DNA of 64,000 nt from Nitrospirillum pindoramense (GTDB taxonomy: Bacteria; Pseudomonadota; Alphaproteobacteria; Azospirillales; Azospirillaceae): positions 124,001 through 188,000 of the forward strand of contig NZ_VITR01000010.1 in NCBI RefSeq assembly GCF_007827955.1, in the 5' to 3' direction. The position numbers were made by a program, and so were the translations under genes. Every line of letters begins with the position of its first letter. The stretch's first letter is position 1. The notes beneath the pieces are model-generated. The model ran no database searches and was not told where the DNA came from. It saw only the letters and a program-made list of their open reading frames with translations. Positions 42,902 through 54,913 of this stretch are shown one piece after another.

Positions 42902-44524
42902 ATGCCCCAGCTGATTTCCCAGATCGACACCCGCGCCGCCGCCTTCGCCGACAACGCGGCGGCCATGCGCGCCCTCGTCAACGACCTGCACACCACCGTC
43001 ACCGGCATCAAGCAGGGCGGGGGCGAGAAGGCGCGGGCCAAGCACCTGGCGCGCGGCAAGCTGCTGCCCCGCGACCGGGTGCGCCACCTGCTGGACCCGG
43101 GCAGCCCCTGGCTGGAGTTCTCGCAACTGGCCGCGCACGGCGTCTATGACGATGTGGTGCCGGCGGCCGGCATCCTGACCGGCATCGGCCGCGTCTCCGG
43201 CACCGAATGCGTGGTGGTGGCCAACGATGCCACGGTCAAGGGCGGCACCTACTACCCCCTGACGGTGAAGAAGCACCTGCGGGCGCAGGAGATCGCGCGG
43301 GAGAACAACCTGCCCTGCGTCTATCTGGTGGACAGCGGCGGCGCCAACCTGCCCAATCAGGATGAAGTGTTCCCCGACCGCGACCATTTCGGCCGCATCT
43401 TCTACAACCAAGCCACCATGTCGGCCGCCGGCATCCCCCAGATCGCCGTGGTCATGGGCAGTTGCACCGCCGGTGGCGCCTACGTTCCCGCCATGGCGGA
43501 CGAGTCCATCATCGTTCGCAACCAGGGCACCATCTTCCTGGGCGGCCCGCCGCTGGTGAAGGCCGCCACCGGTGAGGTGGTGAGCGCCGAGGATCTGGGC
43601 GGCGCCGACGTGCATAGCCGCACCAGCGGCGTCACTGACCATCTGGCCCAGAACGATGCCCACGCCCTGGCCATCGCCCGGCGCATCGTCGGCAATCTGA
43701 ACCGGGTGAAGGCGCCGGCCCTGGCCCTGCGCGAACCGGCGGCCCCCAAGTACGCCGCCGAGGAAATCTACGGCATCATCCCCACCGATAGCCGCAAGCC
43801 CTTCGACGTGCGCGAAATCATCGCCCGCCTGGTCGACGGGTCGGAGTTCGATGAGTTCAAGCAGTTGTACGGCACCACGCTGGTCTGTGGCTTCGCCCAC
43901 CTGTGGGGCTATCCCGTCGGCATCATCGCCAACAACGGCATCCTGTTCTCGGAAAGCGCGCTCAAGGGCGCGCACTTCATCGAGCTGTGCAATCAGCGCG
44001 GCATCCCGCTGATCTTCCTGCAGAACATCACCGGCTTCATGGTCGGGCAGAAGTATGAGAACGCCGGCATCGCCAAGGATGGCGCCAAGCTGGTGACGGC
44101 GGTGGCCTGCGCCAAGGTGCCCAAGTTCACCGTCATCGTCGGCGGCAGCTTCGGCGCCGGCAATTACGGCATGTGCGGCCGGGGCTATTCCCCGCGCTTC
44201 CTCTACATGTGGCCCAACGCCCGCATCAGCGTCATGGGCGGGGAGCAGGCCGCCGGCGTGCTGGCCACCGTGAAGCGTGACGGCCTGGAAGCCCAGGGCA
44301 AGAGCTGGAGCGCGGAGGAGGAGGAGGCGTTCAAGGCCCCCATCCGCGCCCAGTACGAACACCAGGGCCATCCCTATTATGCCAGCGCCCGCCTGTGGGA
44401 CGACGGCATCATCGACCCGGCCGAGACGCGCATGGTGCTGGCGCTGTCCCTCTCCGCCGCCCTCAACGCGGCCCCTGACGCCAATAGGGTGGAGCCCACC
44501 ACCTACGGCGTCTTCCGGATGTGA
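42902..44524 (+). CDS. liuB: Methylcrotonyl-CoA carboxylase beta (carboxyltransferase) subunit
   Basis: A 540-aa biotin-dependent carboxyltransferase. Acyl-CoA binding stretches: [36 protein letters not shown] and [17 protein letters not shown]; the biotin-side oxyanion region is INGCTG-like [29 protein letters not shown], with [34 protein letters not shown]. It works with the LiuD biotin-carrying subunit. It is operonic with liuA (71-nt gap) and liuC. Confidence 0.94.
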   Translation: MPQLISQIDTRAAAFADNAAAMRALVNDLHTTVTGIKQGGGEKARAKHLARGKLLPRDRVRHLLDPGSPWLEFSQLAAHGVYDDVVPAAGILTGIGRVSGTECVVVANDATVKGGTYYPLTVKKHLRAQEIARENNLPCVYLVDSGGANLPNQDEVFPDRDHFGRIFYNQATMSAAGIPQIAVVMGSCTAGGAYVPAMADESIIVRNQGTIFLGGPPLVKAATGEVVSAEDLGGADVHSRTSGVTDHLAQNDAHALAIARRIVGNLNRVKAPALALREPAAPKYAAEEIYGIIPTDSRKPFDVREIIARLVDGSEFDEFKQLYGTTLVCGFAHLWGYPVGIIANNGILFSESALKGAHFIELCNQRGIPLIFLQNITGFMVGQKYENAGIAKDGAKLVTAVACAKVPKFTVIVGGSFGAGNYGMCGRGYSPRFLYMWPNARISVMGGEQAAGVLATVKRDGLEAQGKSWSAEEEEAFKAPIRAQYEHQGHPYYASARLWDDGIIDPAETRMVLALSLSAALNAAPDANRVEPTTYGVFRM

Positions 44525-44534
44525 GATCAAGACC

Positions 44535-45331
44535 ATGACCGATGTTCTTGCCACAGTGGATCAAACCGGAATCGCCACCGTCACCCTGGACCGGCCGGCC
44601 CTGCACAACGCCTTCAACGAGGGCGTGATCGCCGAACTGACCCAGTTGTTCGGGCAGTTGGGCGCCGACCCGGAGGTACGCGCCATCCTGCTGAAGGGCA
44701 ACGGCCCCAGCTTCTCCGCCGGCGCGGACCTCGACTGGATGCGGCGCATGGCGGGCTACAGCCGGGACCAGAACCATGCCGACGCGCTGGCCTTGGCGAC
44801 CATGTTGCGCACCCTGAACCGGGTGCCTAAGCCCACCATCGCGGTGGTTCACGGCGCGGCATTCGGCGGTGGCGTGGGCCTGGTCGCCTGCTGCGACATC
44901 GCCGTCGCGGCCGAGGGGGCCGCCTTCTGCCTGTCGGAGGTCAAGCTGGGCCTGATCCCCGCCACCATCGGCCCCTATGTCGTGGCCGCCATGGGGGAGC
45001 GCGCCTGCCGCCGCTATTTCCTGACGGCGGAGCGGTTCAGCGCGGCGGAGGCCCAGGCCCTGGGCCTAGTGCATCAGGTGGTGCCGGCCGACCAGTTGGA
45101 CGGCGCCGTGGCCACGCTGCTGAAGCGCCTGGGCGAGGGGGGACCCGCCGCCCAGACGGCGGCCAAGGCCCTGGTTTTCGACTGCGCCAACCGGCCGGTG
45201 ACCGACGACCTGATCAGCGACACGGCGGAGCGCATCGCCCTGATCCGTGCCAGTGACGAAGGCCGGGAGGGTGTCGCCGCCTTCCTGGAAAAGCGCAAGG
45301 CCGCCTGGGTCCAGCCTGCAGGGGACAAGTG

Positions 45332-45332
<1 letters not shown>
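44535..45332 (+). CDS. liuC: Methylglutaconyl-CoA hydratase (enoyl-CoA hydratase family)
   Basis: A 265-aa crotonase-fold enzyme hydrating 3-methylglutaconyl-CoA to HMG-CoA. Oxyanion hole residues are in FSAGADLDWMRRM and AAFGGGVGLVACCDIAVA; the Glu-containing FCLSEVKLGLIPATIGPYV is the general acid/base stretch. The open frame begins earlier inside liuB, but the ATG at 44535, 10 nt after the liuB stop, is the right start. The order between liuB and liuD, and the overlap with liuD, give the role. Confidence 0.9.
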
Positions 45333-47376
<2,044 letters not shown>

Positions 47377-47380
<4 letters not shown>

Positions 47381-48276
47381 GCGCCGCCGTGAGGATCGTT
47401 GAGGTCGGCCCCCGCGACGGTCTGCAGAACGAGGCCGCCCTGGTGCCCACCGACACCAAGGTGGCCCTGATCAACCGGCTGTCGGCCACCGGCCTGACGG
47501 TGGTGGAGGCGGGGGCCTTCGTCTCCCCCAAATGGGTGCCGCAGATGGCGGACACGGCCGAAGTGCTGGGCCGCATCCAGCGGCGGGCGGGTGTCAGCTA
47601 TCCCGTGCTGGTGCCCAATGAGCGCGGCTTGACCCAGGCGCTGGCGGCGGGCGTGACGGAAATCGCCGTCTTCGCCGCCGCGTCGGAGGCCTTCTCCCAA
47701 CGCAACATCAATTGCTCCATCGCGGAAAGCCTGGACCGCTTCGCCCCCGTGGCGCGCCTGGCCCGCGACAACGGCATCGCCGTGCGCGGCTATGTCTCCT
47801 GCGTGCTGGGCTGCCCGTATGAGGGCGAGATCGACCCCGCCAAGGTGGCGGAGGTGTCGGCCCGGCTGGTGGAATTGGGCTGCGCCGAAATCTCGCTGGG
47901 CGACACCATCGGCGTGGGCACACCGGGCAAGGCCGCCGCCCTGGTCCGCCGCGTGGCGGAAGAGGTGCCGGTGGCCCAACTGGCCGCGCATTTCCACGAC
48001 ACCTATGGCCAGGCGCTGGCCAACCTGCTGGCCTGCCTGGATGAGGGGATCCGCGTCATCGACAGCTCGGTCGCGGGCCTGGGCGGCTGCCCCTATGCCA
48101 AGGGTGCCACCGGCAACGTGGCGACGGAGGACGTGGTCTACATGCTGGAAGGTCAGGGCCTGTCCACCGGCGTGGATCTGGATGCGCTTGCCACTATCGG
48201 TGGCTGGATCTCCGACGCCATCGGCCGCCCCAACGCCAGCCGCGCCGGCCGCGCTCTGCTGGCCAAGGCGGGATGA
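47377..48276 (+). CDS. liuE: Hydroxymethylglutaryl-CoA lyase
   Basis: A 299-aa TIM-barrel enzyme cleaving HMG-CoA to acetyl-CoA and acetoacetate. The opening VEVGPRDGLQNEA holds the metal-binding Asp and catalytic Arg; HFHDTYGQALANLLA supplies metal-ligand His residues; the signature SVAGLGGCPYAKGATGNVA contains the catalytic Cys. It overlaps liuD by ATGA. It is the last gene of the operon and converges on a LysR gene with an 7-nt gap. Confidence 0.95.
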
Positions 48277-48283
48277 GGCTCGG

Positions 48284-49180
48284 CTATTCGGCGATCTTTT
48301 GCAACACCAGGTCGTGAAGCGCGGTGGCGGCCTGGCTCAGCCGGGCCCCGGCCCGGCTGAGCAGGCCCAGGGTGCGGCTCAGCTCCGGTTCCCGCATCGG
48401 CAAGCCAACCAGGCCGGGATAGGTGTCATTGGCCAGGGCCAAGCCGGGTAGCACCGCGACCCCCAGCCCGGCGGATACCAGCCCCAGCGCCCCGGCGACA
48501 TGGTTGGCTTCATAATGGATGGTGGGGCGGCGCGGCAGGCTGGCCAACACGTTTTCGATCAGCACCCGGTTGCCGCTGTTCAGTGACACGGCGATCAGGC
48601 GTTCCCTCTCCAGGTCAGCCCAGCGGGCCGTCGTCGTGACCGCCAGCGGATGGTCCCGCCGGACGGCCAGCACATAGGGTTCGCTGCGGATGGGCGTGAA
48701 GTCGATATCCGCGTTCTGGGCCCCCAGGAAGCTGATGCCGATATCGGCCTCGCCCTCCAACACCGCGTCCAGCACCTTGCCGGCGCTTTCGTCGATGACG
48801 CGGATGCGCACGCCCGCATGGGTTCCCGCGTAGAGACGCAGGATTTCCGGCAAGACGTGGTTGGCCACGGAGGGCACGCAGGCCACCGTCACCAACTGCT
48901 TGGCCCTGCTGGCGCGCTCCACCATGCTGGCACGCGCCAGGTCCAGTTCCTCCAGAATGACAACGGCGTGGTTCAGGAACTGCCGGCCGGCATCCGTCAA
49001 TTCCACCTTGCGCGTGGTGCGTTCCAGCAGGCGCATGTCCAGCGCCGCCTCCAGCTTTTCGATCCGCCGGCTCAGGGCGGGTTGGGAGATGTACAGCCGA
49101 TCCGCCGCCGCGCGGAAGTTCAGGGTCTGCGCCACGGTGACGAAGGCCAGCACCTCCCCGAATTCGAAATCCAGCCGCAT
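48284..49180 (-). CDS. LysR-family regulator
   Basis: A 298-aa regulator with N-terminal HTH VAQTLNFRAAADRLYISQPALSRRIEKLEAAL and a CynR/CatM-like effector domain. The ATG at 49180 gives the standard LysR start; the frame continues to 49258 without similarity. It is divergent from a binding protein and MFS permease across a gap that contains a perfect 9-bp inverted repeat. It therefore probably controls uptake of the compound bound by that protein. The effector is unknown. Confidence 0.88.
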   Translation of the reverse strand: MRLDFEFGEVLAFVTVAQTLNFRAAADRLYISQPALSRRIEKLEAALDMRLLERTTRKVELTDAGRQFLNHAVVILEELDLARASMVERASRAKQLVTVACVPSVANHVLPEILRLYAGTHAGVRIRVIDESAGKVLDAVLEGEADIGISFLGAQNADIDFTPIRSEPYVLAVRRDHPLAVTTTARWADLERERLIAVSLNSGNRVLIENVLASLPRRPTIHYEANHVAGALGLVSAGLGVAVLPGLALANDTYPGLVGLPMREPELSRTLGLLSRAGARLSQAATALHDLVLQKIAE

Positions 49181-49188
49181 GGCACCCC

Positions 49189-49215
49189 CAATTGATACGG
49201 CATAGTTATCAATTG
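49189..49215. promoter_or_regulatory. Perfect 9-bp inverted repeat between LysR and binding-protein genes
   Basis: CAATTGATA (49189-49197), nine nt, TATCAATTG (49207-49215). This is the strongest dyad in the window and lies 8 nt from the LysR start codon, AT-rich in a GC-rich setting. Size and place suit a LysR tetramer half of an autoregulated divergent promoter. Confidence 0.7.
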
Positions 49216-49291
49216 AGAAGATAAATGCAATTCCCGTCCACCGGAGGCCATCGCACAATGGCTTGGAGAGTAAAAACCGGAGGAAACGGAA

Positions 49292-50095
49292 ATGACCGGA
49301 AGTGACCCCCGTTCAACGGGCGGCGTCATTTCGCGCACGCTCGCCCTGCTGTTGCTGGCGTCACCTTTGCCGGCCGGCGCGGCGGACCTGCACGTGGCCA
49401 GTTCCGGTGGCTTTGCCGCCGCATACAAGGCGCTGGCGCCCGAGTTTGAAAAGCGCACCGGGCACACGCTGGTTTCCGTGTGGGGCCCCTCCATGGGTGA
49501 TACGCCACAGGCCATCCCCAATCGACTGCGCCAGCACCAGGATATCGACGTCGTCATCATGGTGGGCGACAGCCTGGACAAGCTGGTGCGGGAAGGGGAG
49601 TTGATGGATGTCGATCACCGGGTTCTGGCCCTGTCCAAGATCGGCATGGCCGTCAAGGCGGGCGCTCCGCACCCGGACATTTCCACCGTCGCGGCTTTGA
49701 AAAAGGTGCTGCTGGACGCCAAGTCCATCGCCTATTCGGACAGCGCCAGCGGTGTCTTCCTGTCCACGGTCCTGTTCGAGCGCCTGGGCATCGCCGACGC
49801 CATGAAGGGCAAGGCGCGGATGATCCCGGCGGAACCGGTCGGCGCCGTGGTCGCCCGCGGCGAGGCGGAGATCGGCTTCCAACAGATCAGCGAGTTATTG
49901 CCGTTGTCCGGCATCGATATCGTCGGGCCTCTGCCCGATGACGCCCAGAAGGTGACGCCGTTTTCCATCGGCATCGCCGCCGGGACCCGCGACAAGGTGG
50001 CGGCCGAGGAGCTGATCGCCTTCCTGTCGTCGCCGGAGGCGGCACCCCTGATCGTCAAATCCGGGCTAGTGCCCGCCAACACAGCCGGTCGCTGA
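49292..50095 (+). CDS. Periplasmic substrate-binding protein, ModA-like
   Basis: A 267-aa exported protein; the signal peptide ends near PAGAA. The mature start (DLHVASSGGFAAAYKALAPEFEKRTGHTL) and VVARGEAEIGFQQISELL fit the ModA-like/extracellular solute-binding fold. In true ModA, DSASGVFLS-type residues bind molybdate. Here the neighbours are a citrate-type MFS permease and a LysR regulator, not ModBC. Family knowledge: proteins of this kind also bind organic acids or act as sensors. It is nine nt upstream of the MFS gene. Confidence 0.8.
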   Translation: MTGSDPRSTGGVISRTLALLLLASPLPAGAADLHVASSGGFAAAYKALAPEFEKRTGHTLVSVWGPSMGDTPQAIPNRLRQHQDIDVVIMVGDSLDKLVREGELMDVDHRVLALSKIGMAVKAGAPHPDISTVAALKKVLLDAKSIAYSDSASGVFLSTVLFERLGIADAMKGKARMIPAEPVGAVVARGEAEIGFQQISELLPLSGIDIVGPLPDDAQKVTPFSIGIAAGTRDKVAAEELIAFLSSPEAAPLIVKSGLVPANTAGR

Positions 50096-50104
50096 GGTTC
50101 CCCC

Positions 50105-51403
50105 ATGCCAGGTTCCACCCTGAAACAGCCGTCCAGGCTGGCCACCGTGTTGCGCGTGACGAGCGGCAACTTCCTGGAAATGTTCGATTTCTTCCTTTAC
50201 GGCTTCTACGCGCCCTACATCGCGACCACATTCTTCCCCAGTGGGAACGACACCGCGTCGCTGATGCTGACCTTCGCCACCTTCGGGGCGGGGTTCCTGA
50301 TGCGGCCGGTGGGCGCGGTCATCCTGGGCAGCTATATCGACCGGATCGGTCGTAGCAAGGGCCTGGTGCTGACGCTGGCCATCATGGCGCTGGGCACGGT
50401 GCTGATCGCCTTCGTGCCCGGCTACGCCAGCATCGGGCTGCTGGCCCCCGCCCTGGTGCTGATCGGCCGCCTGCTGCAGGGCTTTTCCGCCGGGGTGGAG
50501 ATGGGCGGCGTCTCGGTCTATCTGGCGGAGATGGCGACGCCCGACACCAAGGGGTTCTACGTCAGTTGGCAATCCGCCAGCCAACAGGCGGCGATCATGG
50601 CCGCGGCCCTCATCGGCTATGGCCTGAACCAAATTCTGCCGGCGCAACAGGTCCATGACTGGGCCTGGCGCATCCCCTTCTTCATCGGCTGCCTGATCGT
50701 GCCGGTGATCTTCGTCATCCGCCGGTCCTTGCAGGAAACGGCGGCATTCAAAGCCCGCGCGCATCATCCCAGCTTCCGGGAAAGCGTCCTGTCCATCGCC
50801 GCCAACTGGCGGCTGGTGCTGGCGGGCATGATGATGGTGGTCATGACCACGGTCTCGTTCTACCTCATCACCGTCTATGCCCCGACCTATGGCAAGAGCG
50901 TGCTGAAGCTAGGGGCCGGCGACAGCCTGCTGCTGACCTTCTGCGTCGGCCTGTCCAATTTCATCTGGCTGCCCGTGATGGGCGCGCTGTCCGACAAGGT
51001 CGGACGCCGGCCCCTGCTGATGACCTTCACCATCCTGGCCATGCTGACCGCCTATCCGGTGCTGAGTTGGCTGGTCCACGATGTCAGCTTCGGCACCATG
51101 CTGATCGCGGAGCTGTGGCTGTCCTTCCTCTATGCCAGCTATAACGCGGCGGCCCTGGTGACGCTGACGGAGGTGATGCCGCCGGAGGTACGGACGGTGG
51201 GGTTCTCGCTGGCCTATAGCCTGGCCACGGCGCTGTTCGGCGGCTTCACGCCCCTGGTGTCCACCTGGTTGATCGAGGTGACGGGGGACAAGGCGGCACC
51301 CGGTTTGTGGATGGCCGCCGCCGCCCTCTGCGGCTTGCTGTCGGTCCTCATGGTCTACCGTCGCGACCCGGCCACTACGCGCATGGTGGCGGATACCGTC
51401 TGA
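50105..51403 (+). CDS. MFS transporter of the metabolite:H+ symporter type (citrate/tricarballylate-like)
   Basis: A 432-aa carrier with 12 helices. The MHS-family opening [26 protein letters not shown] and [37 protein letters not shown] match citrate/tricarballylate symporters (CitA/TcuC). The loop 2-3 motif (D-R-x-G-R-S-K/R) is present. It would import a di- or tricarboxylate with protons. It is tightly linked to the binding-protein gene, which is unusual because MFS carriers do not normally need one. Confidence 0.88.
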   Translation: MPGSTLKQPSRLATVLRVTSGNFLEMFDFFLYGFYAPYIATTFFPSGNDTASLMLTFATFGAGFLMRPVGAVILGSYIDRIGRSKGLVLTLAIMALGTVLIAFVPGYASIGLLAPALVLIGRLLQGFSAGVEMGGVSVYLAEMATPDTKGFYVSWQSASQQAAIMAAALIGYGLNQILPAQQVHDWAWRIPFFIGCLIVPVIFVIRRSLQETAAFKARAHHPSFRESVLSIAANWRLVLAGMMMVVMTTVSFYLITVYAPTYGKSVLKLGAGDSLLLTFCVGLSNFIWLPVMGALSDKVGRRPLLMTFTILAMLTAYPVLSWLVHDVSFGTMLIAELWLSFLYASYNAAALVTLTEVMPPEVRTVGFSLAYSLATALFGGFTPLVSTWLIEVTGDKAAPGLWMAAAALCGLLSVLMVYRRDPATTRMVADTV

Positions 51404-51921
51404 TATCCGCCATCCCCGCCACCCGGTGTTGACACAGCCAAGCCACTGGACATCTGGGGACCGGGCGGTAGAAAATGGAAATGGCACGAGCCCGACGACA
51501 GGGCCGGCCATCAGTCAGGGGTGGAGCTGGCGGCAAAGACCGGCCCATCCGTACTCAACTTCGGGGAGTAGCGCACAATGACCTCCACCCACGGAATCCA
51601 TCGACGATCCCGCTCACGGGGATATGCCCCCGGTGCATCCGGCCTGCCCGATGCCGGGGAGGCGCGCGTCCATAGTTGACCTGTCAACGGTCAGCACCGC
51701 GCCTTTTTACAGCCCCATACCCCTTATGACCGTCTGCGCCCGGAAAAAGCGGCGCGGCGTCGTTTCATGGCATAAGGCCGCAGCCGATGGCCCTTTCCGG
51801 AACGATTCCGCCTATTTGCCGCTTTTCGCCGACCGGCCGGCGCCCGCCCCAGGCCTCTACAGGACGGGGCCCGCCAGGTCCGCCGCCAGCGGTTTCGCGG
51901 ATCGAAAGGTAGAAGAATTCC
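51404..51921. other. Non-coding stretch upstream of pckG
   Basis: About 520 nt between the MFS permease and pckG with no frame that I can support. It contains the palindrome at 51675-51688 and a T-rich run (CCTTTTTACAG) at about 51702-51712. It probably holds the pckG promoter and leader. I see no convincing -35/-10 pair. Confidence 0.45.
51675..51688. promoter_or_regulatory. 14-bp palindrome upstream of pckG
   Basis: GTTGAC CT GTCAAC is perfect on both arms and lies about 235 nt upstream of the pckG start. It is a plausible operator, for example for a carbon-source regulator, but no nearby regulator claims it. Confidence 0.35.
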
Positions 51922-53763
51922 ATGAGCAGCACCGTCACCCTATCCTCTTCCCTTACCGGCGCCCCCACCACCAACCAAGCCCTGCTGAGCTGGGTTGGGG
52001 AGGTCGCCGCCCATTGCCAGCCGGCCGCCGTCCATTGGTGCGACGGCAGCCAGGAAGAATATGACCGGCTGTGCGAGGAGATGGTGGCCCAGGGCACCTT
52101 CATCCGCCTGAACCCGGCCAAGCGGCCCAATTCCTTCCTCTGCCGGTCCGATGCCGGCGACGTCGCCAGGGTGGAGGATCGCACCTTCATCTGCAGCCCG
52201 ACGGCGGAGGAGGCCGGGCCCACCAACAATTGGGCCGATCCCGCCGAAATGCGCCAGACGCTGCAGGGCCTGTTCAAGGGCAGCATGCGCGGCCGCACGC
52301 TGTACGTCGTGCCCTTCAGCATGGGGCCCCTGGGCTCCCCCATTTCCCATATCGGCGTGCAGCTGTCCGACAGCCCCTATGTCGCCGTGAACATGCGCAT
52401 CATGACCCGCATGGGCGCGGGCGTGCTGCGCCAGCTGGGCGATGGCGACTTCGTGAAGTGCCTGCATTCCGTGGGCGCGCCGCTGGCCCCCGGCCAGAAG
52501 GACGTGGCCTGGCCCTGCAACGCCAAGCACAAGTACATCGTCCACTTTCCCGAGACGCATGAGATCATCAGCTTCGGGTCCGGCTACGGCGGCAATGCGC
52601 TGCTGGGCAAGAAGTGCTTCGCCCTGCGCATCGCCTCCGTTCTGGGCCGGGAAGAGGGCTGGCTGGCGGAGCATATGCTGATCCTGGGCGTGGAAAGCCC
52701 GGAAGGCGAGAAGACCTATGTCGCGGCGGCCTTCCCCTCGGCTTGTGGGAAGACCAACTTCGCCATGATGGTGCCGCCCGCCGCCTTCAACGGCTGGAAG
52801 GTGCGCACCATCGGCGACGACATCGCCTGGATCAAGCCGGCGCCGGACGGCACCTTGCGCGCCATCAATCCCGAGGCGGGCTTCTTCGGCGTGGCGCCGG
52901 GCACCAGCCTGAAGTCCAACCCCAACGCGCTGCTGACCCTGCACGCCAATGTCATCTTCACCAACTGCGCCCTGACCGATGACGGCGATGTGTGGTGGGA
53001 GGGTCTGACCGAAACGCCGCCCGCCCACCTGATCGACTGGGAGGGTAAGGACTGGACGCCCGCCAGCGGTCGCAAGGCGGCGCACCCCAACGCCCGCTTC
53101 ACCGCCCCGGCCAGCCAGTGCCCCAGCATCGACCCAGCCTGGGAGGACCCCGCCGGCGTGCCCATCAGCGCCTTCATCTTCGGCGGCCGGCTGTCGCGCA
53201 CCTTCCCCCTGGTGTTCGAGACCCGTGGCTGGACCGAGGGCGTGTACTGGGCGGCGACCCTGGGGTCGGAGGCGACCGCCGCCGCCGTGGGCCAGGCCGC
53301 CATCCGCCGCGATCCTTTCGCCATGCTGCCCTTCTGCGGCTACAACATGGCGGAGTACTGGCGCCATTGGCTGGACATGGCCGGCAAGATCGACACCCTG
53401 CCGCGCATCTACCGCGTCAACTGGTTCCGCAAGGATCACGAGGGCAAGTTCGCCTGGCCGGGATTCGGCGACAACATGCGTGTGCTGAAATGGATCGTGG
53501 AGCGCGTCCACGGCCGGGCGCCCGAGACGGCGGAAAACCTGTTCGGCCTGACGCCGCGGTATGAGGACCTCACCTGGGACGGCCTGGACTTCGGCCGCGA
53601 CCAGTTCGACACCGTCATGGCGGTGGACCCTGTGGAGGCGGAGACGGAACTGCGCGACCAGTCCGAGCTGTTCGGCCGCTTCGGTGGCGACATCCCCCAG
53701 GAACTGATCGACCAGCAGGACACCCTGCTGGATCGCCTGGCCCAGAACCGTGAAGCGGCCTGA
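51922..53763 (+). CDS. pckG: Phosphoenolpyruvate carboxykinase (GTP)
   Basis: A 613-aa gluconeogenic enzyme converting oxaloacetate and GTP to PEP, CO2 and GDP. The kinase-1 P-loop is [18 protein letters not shown] (hyper-reactive Cys in ACGKTN), kinase-2 is [10 protein letters not shown], and the GTP-type loop [20 protein letters not shown] matches the GTP class rather than ATP PckA. Residues 1-120 form the variable N-terminal domain. AAAGGTAGAAG is a weak ribosome site. A 13-bp-stem terminator follows. Alphaproteobacteria more commonly have the ATP-type enzyme, so this class is noteworthy. Confidence 0.95.
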   Translation: MSSTVTLSSSLTGAPTTNQALLSWVGEVAAHCQPAAVHWCDGSQEEYDRLCEEMVAQGTFIRLNPAKRPNSFLCRSDAGDVARVEDRTFICSPTAEEAGPTNNWADPAEMRQTLQGLFKGSMRGRTLYVVPFSMGPLGSPISHIGVQLSDSPYVAVNMRIMTRMGAGVLRQLGDGDFVKCLHSVGAPLAPGQKDVAWPCNAKHKYIVHFPETHEIISFGSGYGGNALLGKKCFALRIASVLGREEGWLAEHMLILGVESPEGEKTYVAAAFPSACGKTNFAMMVPPAAFNGWKVRTIGDDIAWIKPAPDGTLRAINPEAGFFGVAPGTSLKSNPNALLTLHANVIFTNCALTDDGDVWWEGLTETPPAHLIDWEGKDWTPASGRKAAHPNARFTAPASQCPSIDPAWEDPAGVPISAFIFGGRLSRTFPLVFETRGWTEGVYWAATLGSEATAAAVGQAAIRRDPFAMLPFCGYNMAEYWRHWLDMAGKIDTLPRIYRVNWFRKDHEGKFAWPGFGDNMRVLKWIVERVHGRAPETAENLFGLTPRYEDLTWDGLDFGRDQFDTVMAVDPVEAETELRDQSELFGRFGGDIPQELIDQQDTLLDRLAQNREAA

Positions 53764-53784
53764 ACCGTCGTCCCGCTAAAAGAA

Positions 53785-53820
53785 AACCCCCGGATGGTCC
53801 GCCATCCGGGGGTTCCTTCA
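53785..53820. terminator. Strong hairpin terminator between pckG and the convergent gene
   Basis: AACCCCCGGATGG (53785-53797), loop TCCG, CCATCCGGGGGTT (53802-53814): 13 perfect base pairs, preceded by AAAAGAAAA and followed by CCTTCA. A-rich and T-containing flanks on both sides allow it to serve both convergent genes. Confidence 0.85.
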
Positions 53821-53833
53821 GGGCGGCACGGGA

Positions 53834-54211
53834 TTAATAGCCCTTCGCCCAATAGACGAAGGCCACCGTGTTCCAACTGGCCGGGCCGTTGGGGCGGCCG
53901 CCGGCATCCTGGCCACCGATGACGAAACCGGTCAGGCTGGGGTCATCGAAGGGGATCTTGACGACGGTGGAGGGAGCGAAACCGCCACCTGGATCATAAG
54001 ACATGGTGATGCTGACCGTCCGGCCGTTGCCGGGGGGGATGACCACCTGGCCCACCAGCTTGTTGTCCTGGGCGCCGGTGCCGTTCCAGGTGATCGGCTG
54101 CTGGCCGGTGACCTCGATCACGATGCGCTGGGCCCAATAGGCCGAATTGGTGAAACCGTTGATCTTGATCGTCGTGCCATCCGGCACGGGGAAAGTGGCG
54201 GTATTGTACAT
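53834..54211 (-). CDS. Hypothetical beta-rich protein
   Basis: A 125-aa protein not assigned to a family. It has no signal peptide. The sequence is rich in beta-favouring residues, Gly, Asn and aromatics (TIKINGFTNSAYWAQRIVIE, FVIGGQDAGGRPNG, WNTVAFVYWAKG). The ends resemble the small beta-sandwich lectins in layout, but no ligand motif can be named. It is convergent with pckG across a strong terminator. Coding start ATG at 54211 with GGAGG nearby (CTGGAGGAC upstream). Confidence 0.6.
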   Translation of the reverse strand: MYNTATFPVPDGTTIKINGFTNSAYWAQRIVIEVTGQQPITWNGTGAQDNKLVGQVVIPPGNGRTVSITMSYDPGGGFAPSTVVKIPFDDPSLTGFVIGGQDAGGRPNGPASWNTVAFVYWAKGY

Positions 54212-54419
54212 GCTGTCCTCCAGGGCTGCTCTTGCGGCGACCCGCCGCGCAACAACTTAAGCGCGTACAGGCTTACCGCTTTCTCATACATCTTTTTGCG
54301 AGAGCTTCCCACAAAAATAGATTTATAAAGTTGTGAGAGCCTGATCCTGGTGGACGCGATAAGATAAGGGCTTCCGGCGCCCGGCAGAAAGGGGCCCGGG
54401 CAGAAAAGGGAGAGCGGCC

Positions 54420-54896
54420 ATGACCCACCGCACCGCTGACTTGGTCGACGCCTATGAGGACAGCCTGCAAAGCTGTGAAATCCAGTTCCGCTCCTTCGGG
54501 GCGCGGACCTCCTTCCACGGCCCCATCCGCACCGTGCGCTGCCATGAGGACAACGCCCTGCTGAAGCACACGCTGTCCGAGGCGGGCGAGGGGGCGGTGC
54601 TGGTGGTGGACGGCCACGGGTCGCTGCGCACCGCCCTGGTGGGCGACGTCATCGCCGGCCTGGCGTTCAAGCACGGCTGGGCCGGCCTGGTGCTGTGGGG
54701 GGCCGTGCGCGACAGCGTGGCCCTGGCCCACATCGACCTGGGCATCAAGGCGCTGGGCACCAACCCGAAGAAAAGCACCAAAACGGGGGCCGGCCAGGCG
54801 GACGTGCCGTTGTCCTTCGGCGGCGTGCAGTTCACCCCCGGCGCCTGGCTTTATGCCGACGAGGACGGCATCGTCGTCAGCGCCGTGCGTTTGTAA
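54420..54896 (+). CDS. RraA-family protein
   Basis: A 158-aa protein of the RraA/HMG-aldolase-like fold. Family marks are the [23 protein letters not shown] start, [23 protein letters not shown] and [25 protein letters not shown] with the conserved G-A-V-R-D. RraA binds RNase E in enterobacteria; other members are metal-dependent oxaloacetate/HMG aldolases. The residues D..R..A needed for aldolase activity are suggested by GAVRDS, so either role is possible. It converges on the pirin gene (17-nt gap). Confidence 0.85.
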   Translation: MTHRTADLVDAYEDSLQSCEIQFRSFGARTSFHGPIRTVRCHEDNALLKHTLSEAGEGAVLVVDGHGSLRTALVGDVIAGLAFKHGWAGLVLWGAVRDSVALAHIDLGIKALGTNPKKSTKTGAGQADVPLSFGGVQFTPGAWLYADEDGIVVSAVRL

Positions 54897-54913
54897 CGCC
54901 GTCACGCACCGGC

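Noticed and set aside
49292-50095. Binding protein as ModA of a molybdate ABC transporter, tied to the Mo hydroxylase at 3.5-6.3 kb
   Set aside because: No modB or modC adjacent; the partner is an MFS carrier and the two loci are 43 kb apart.
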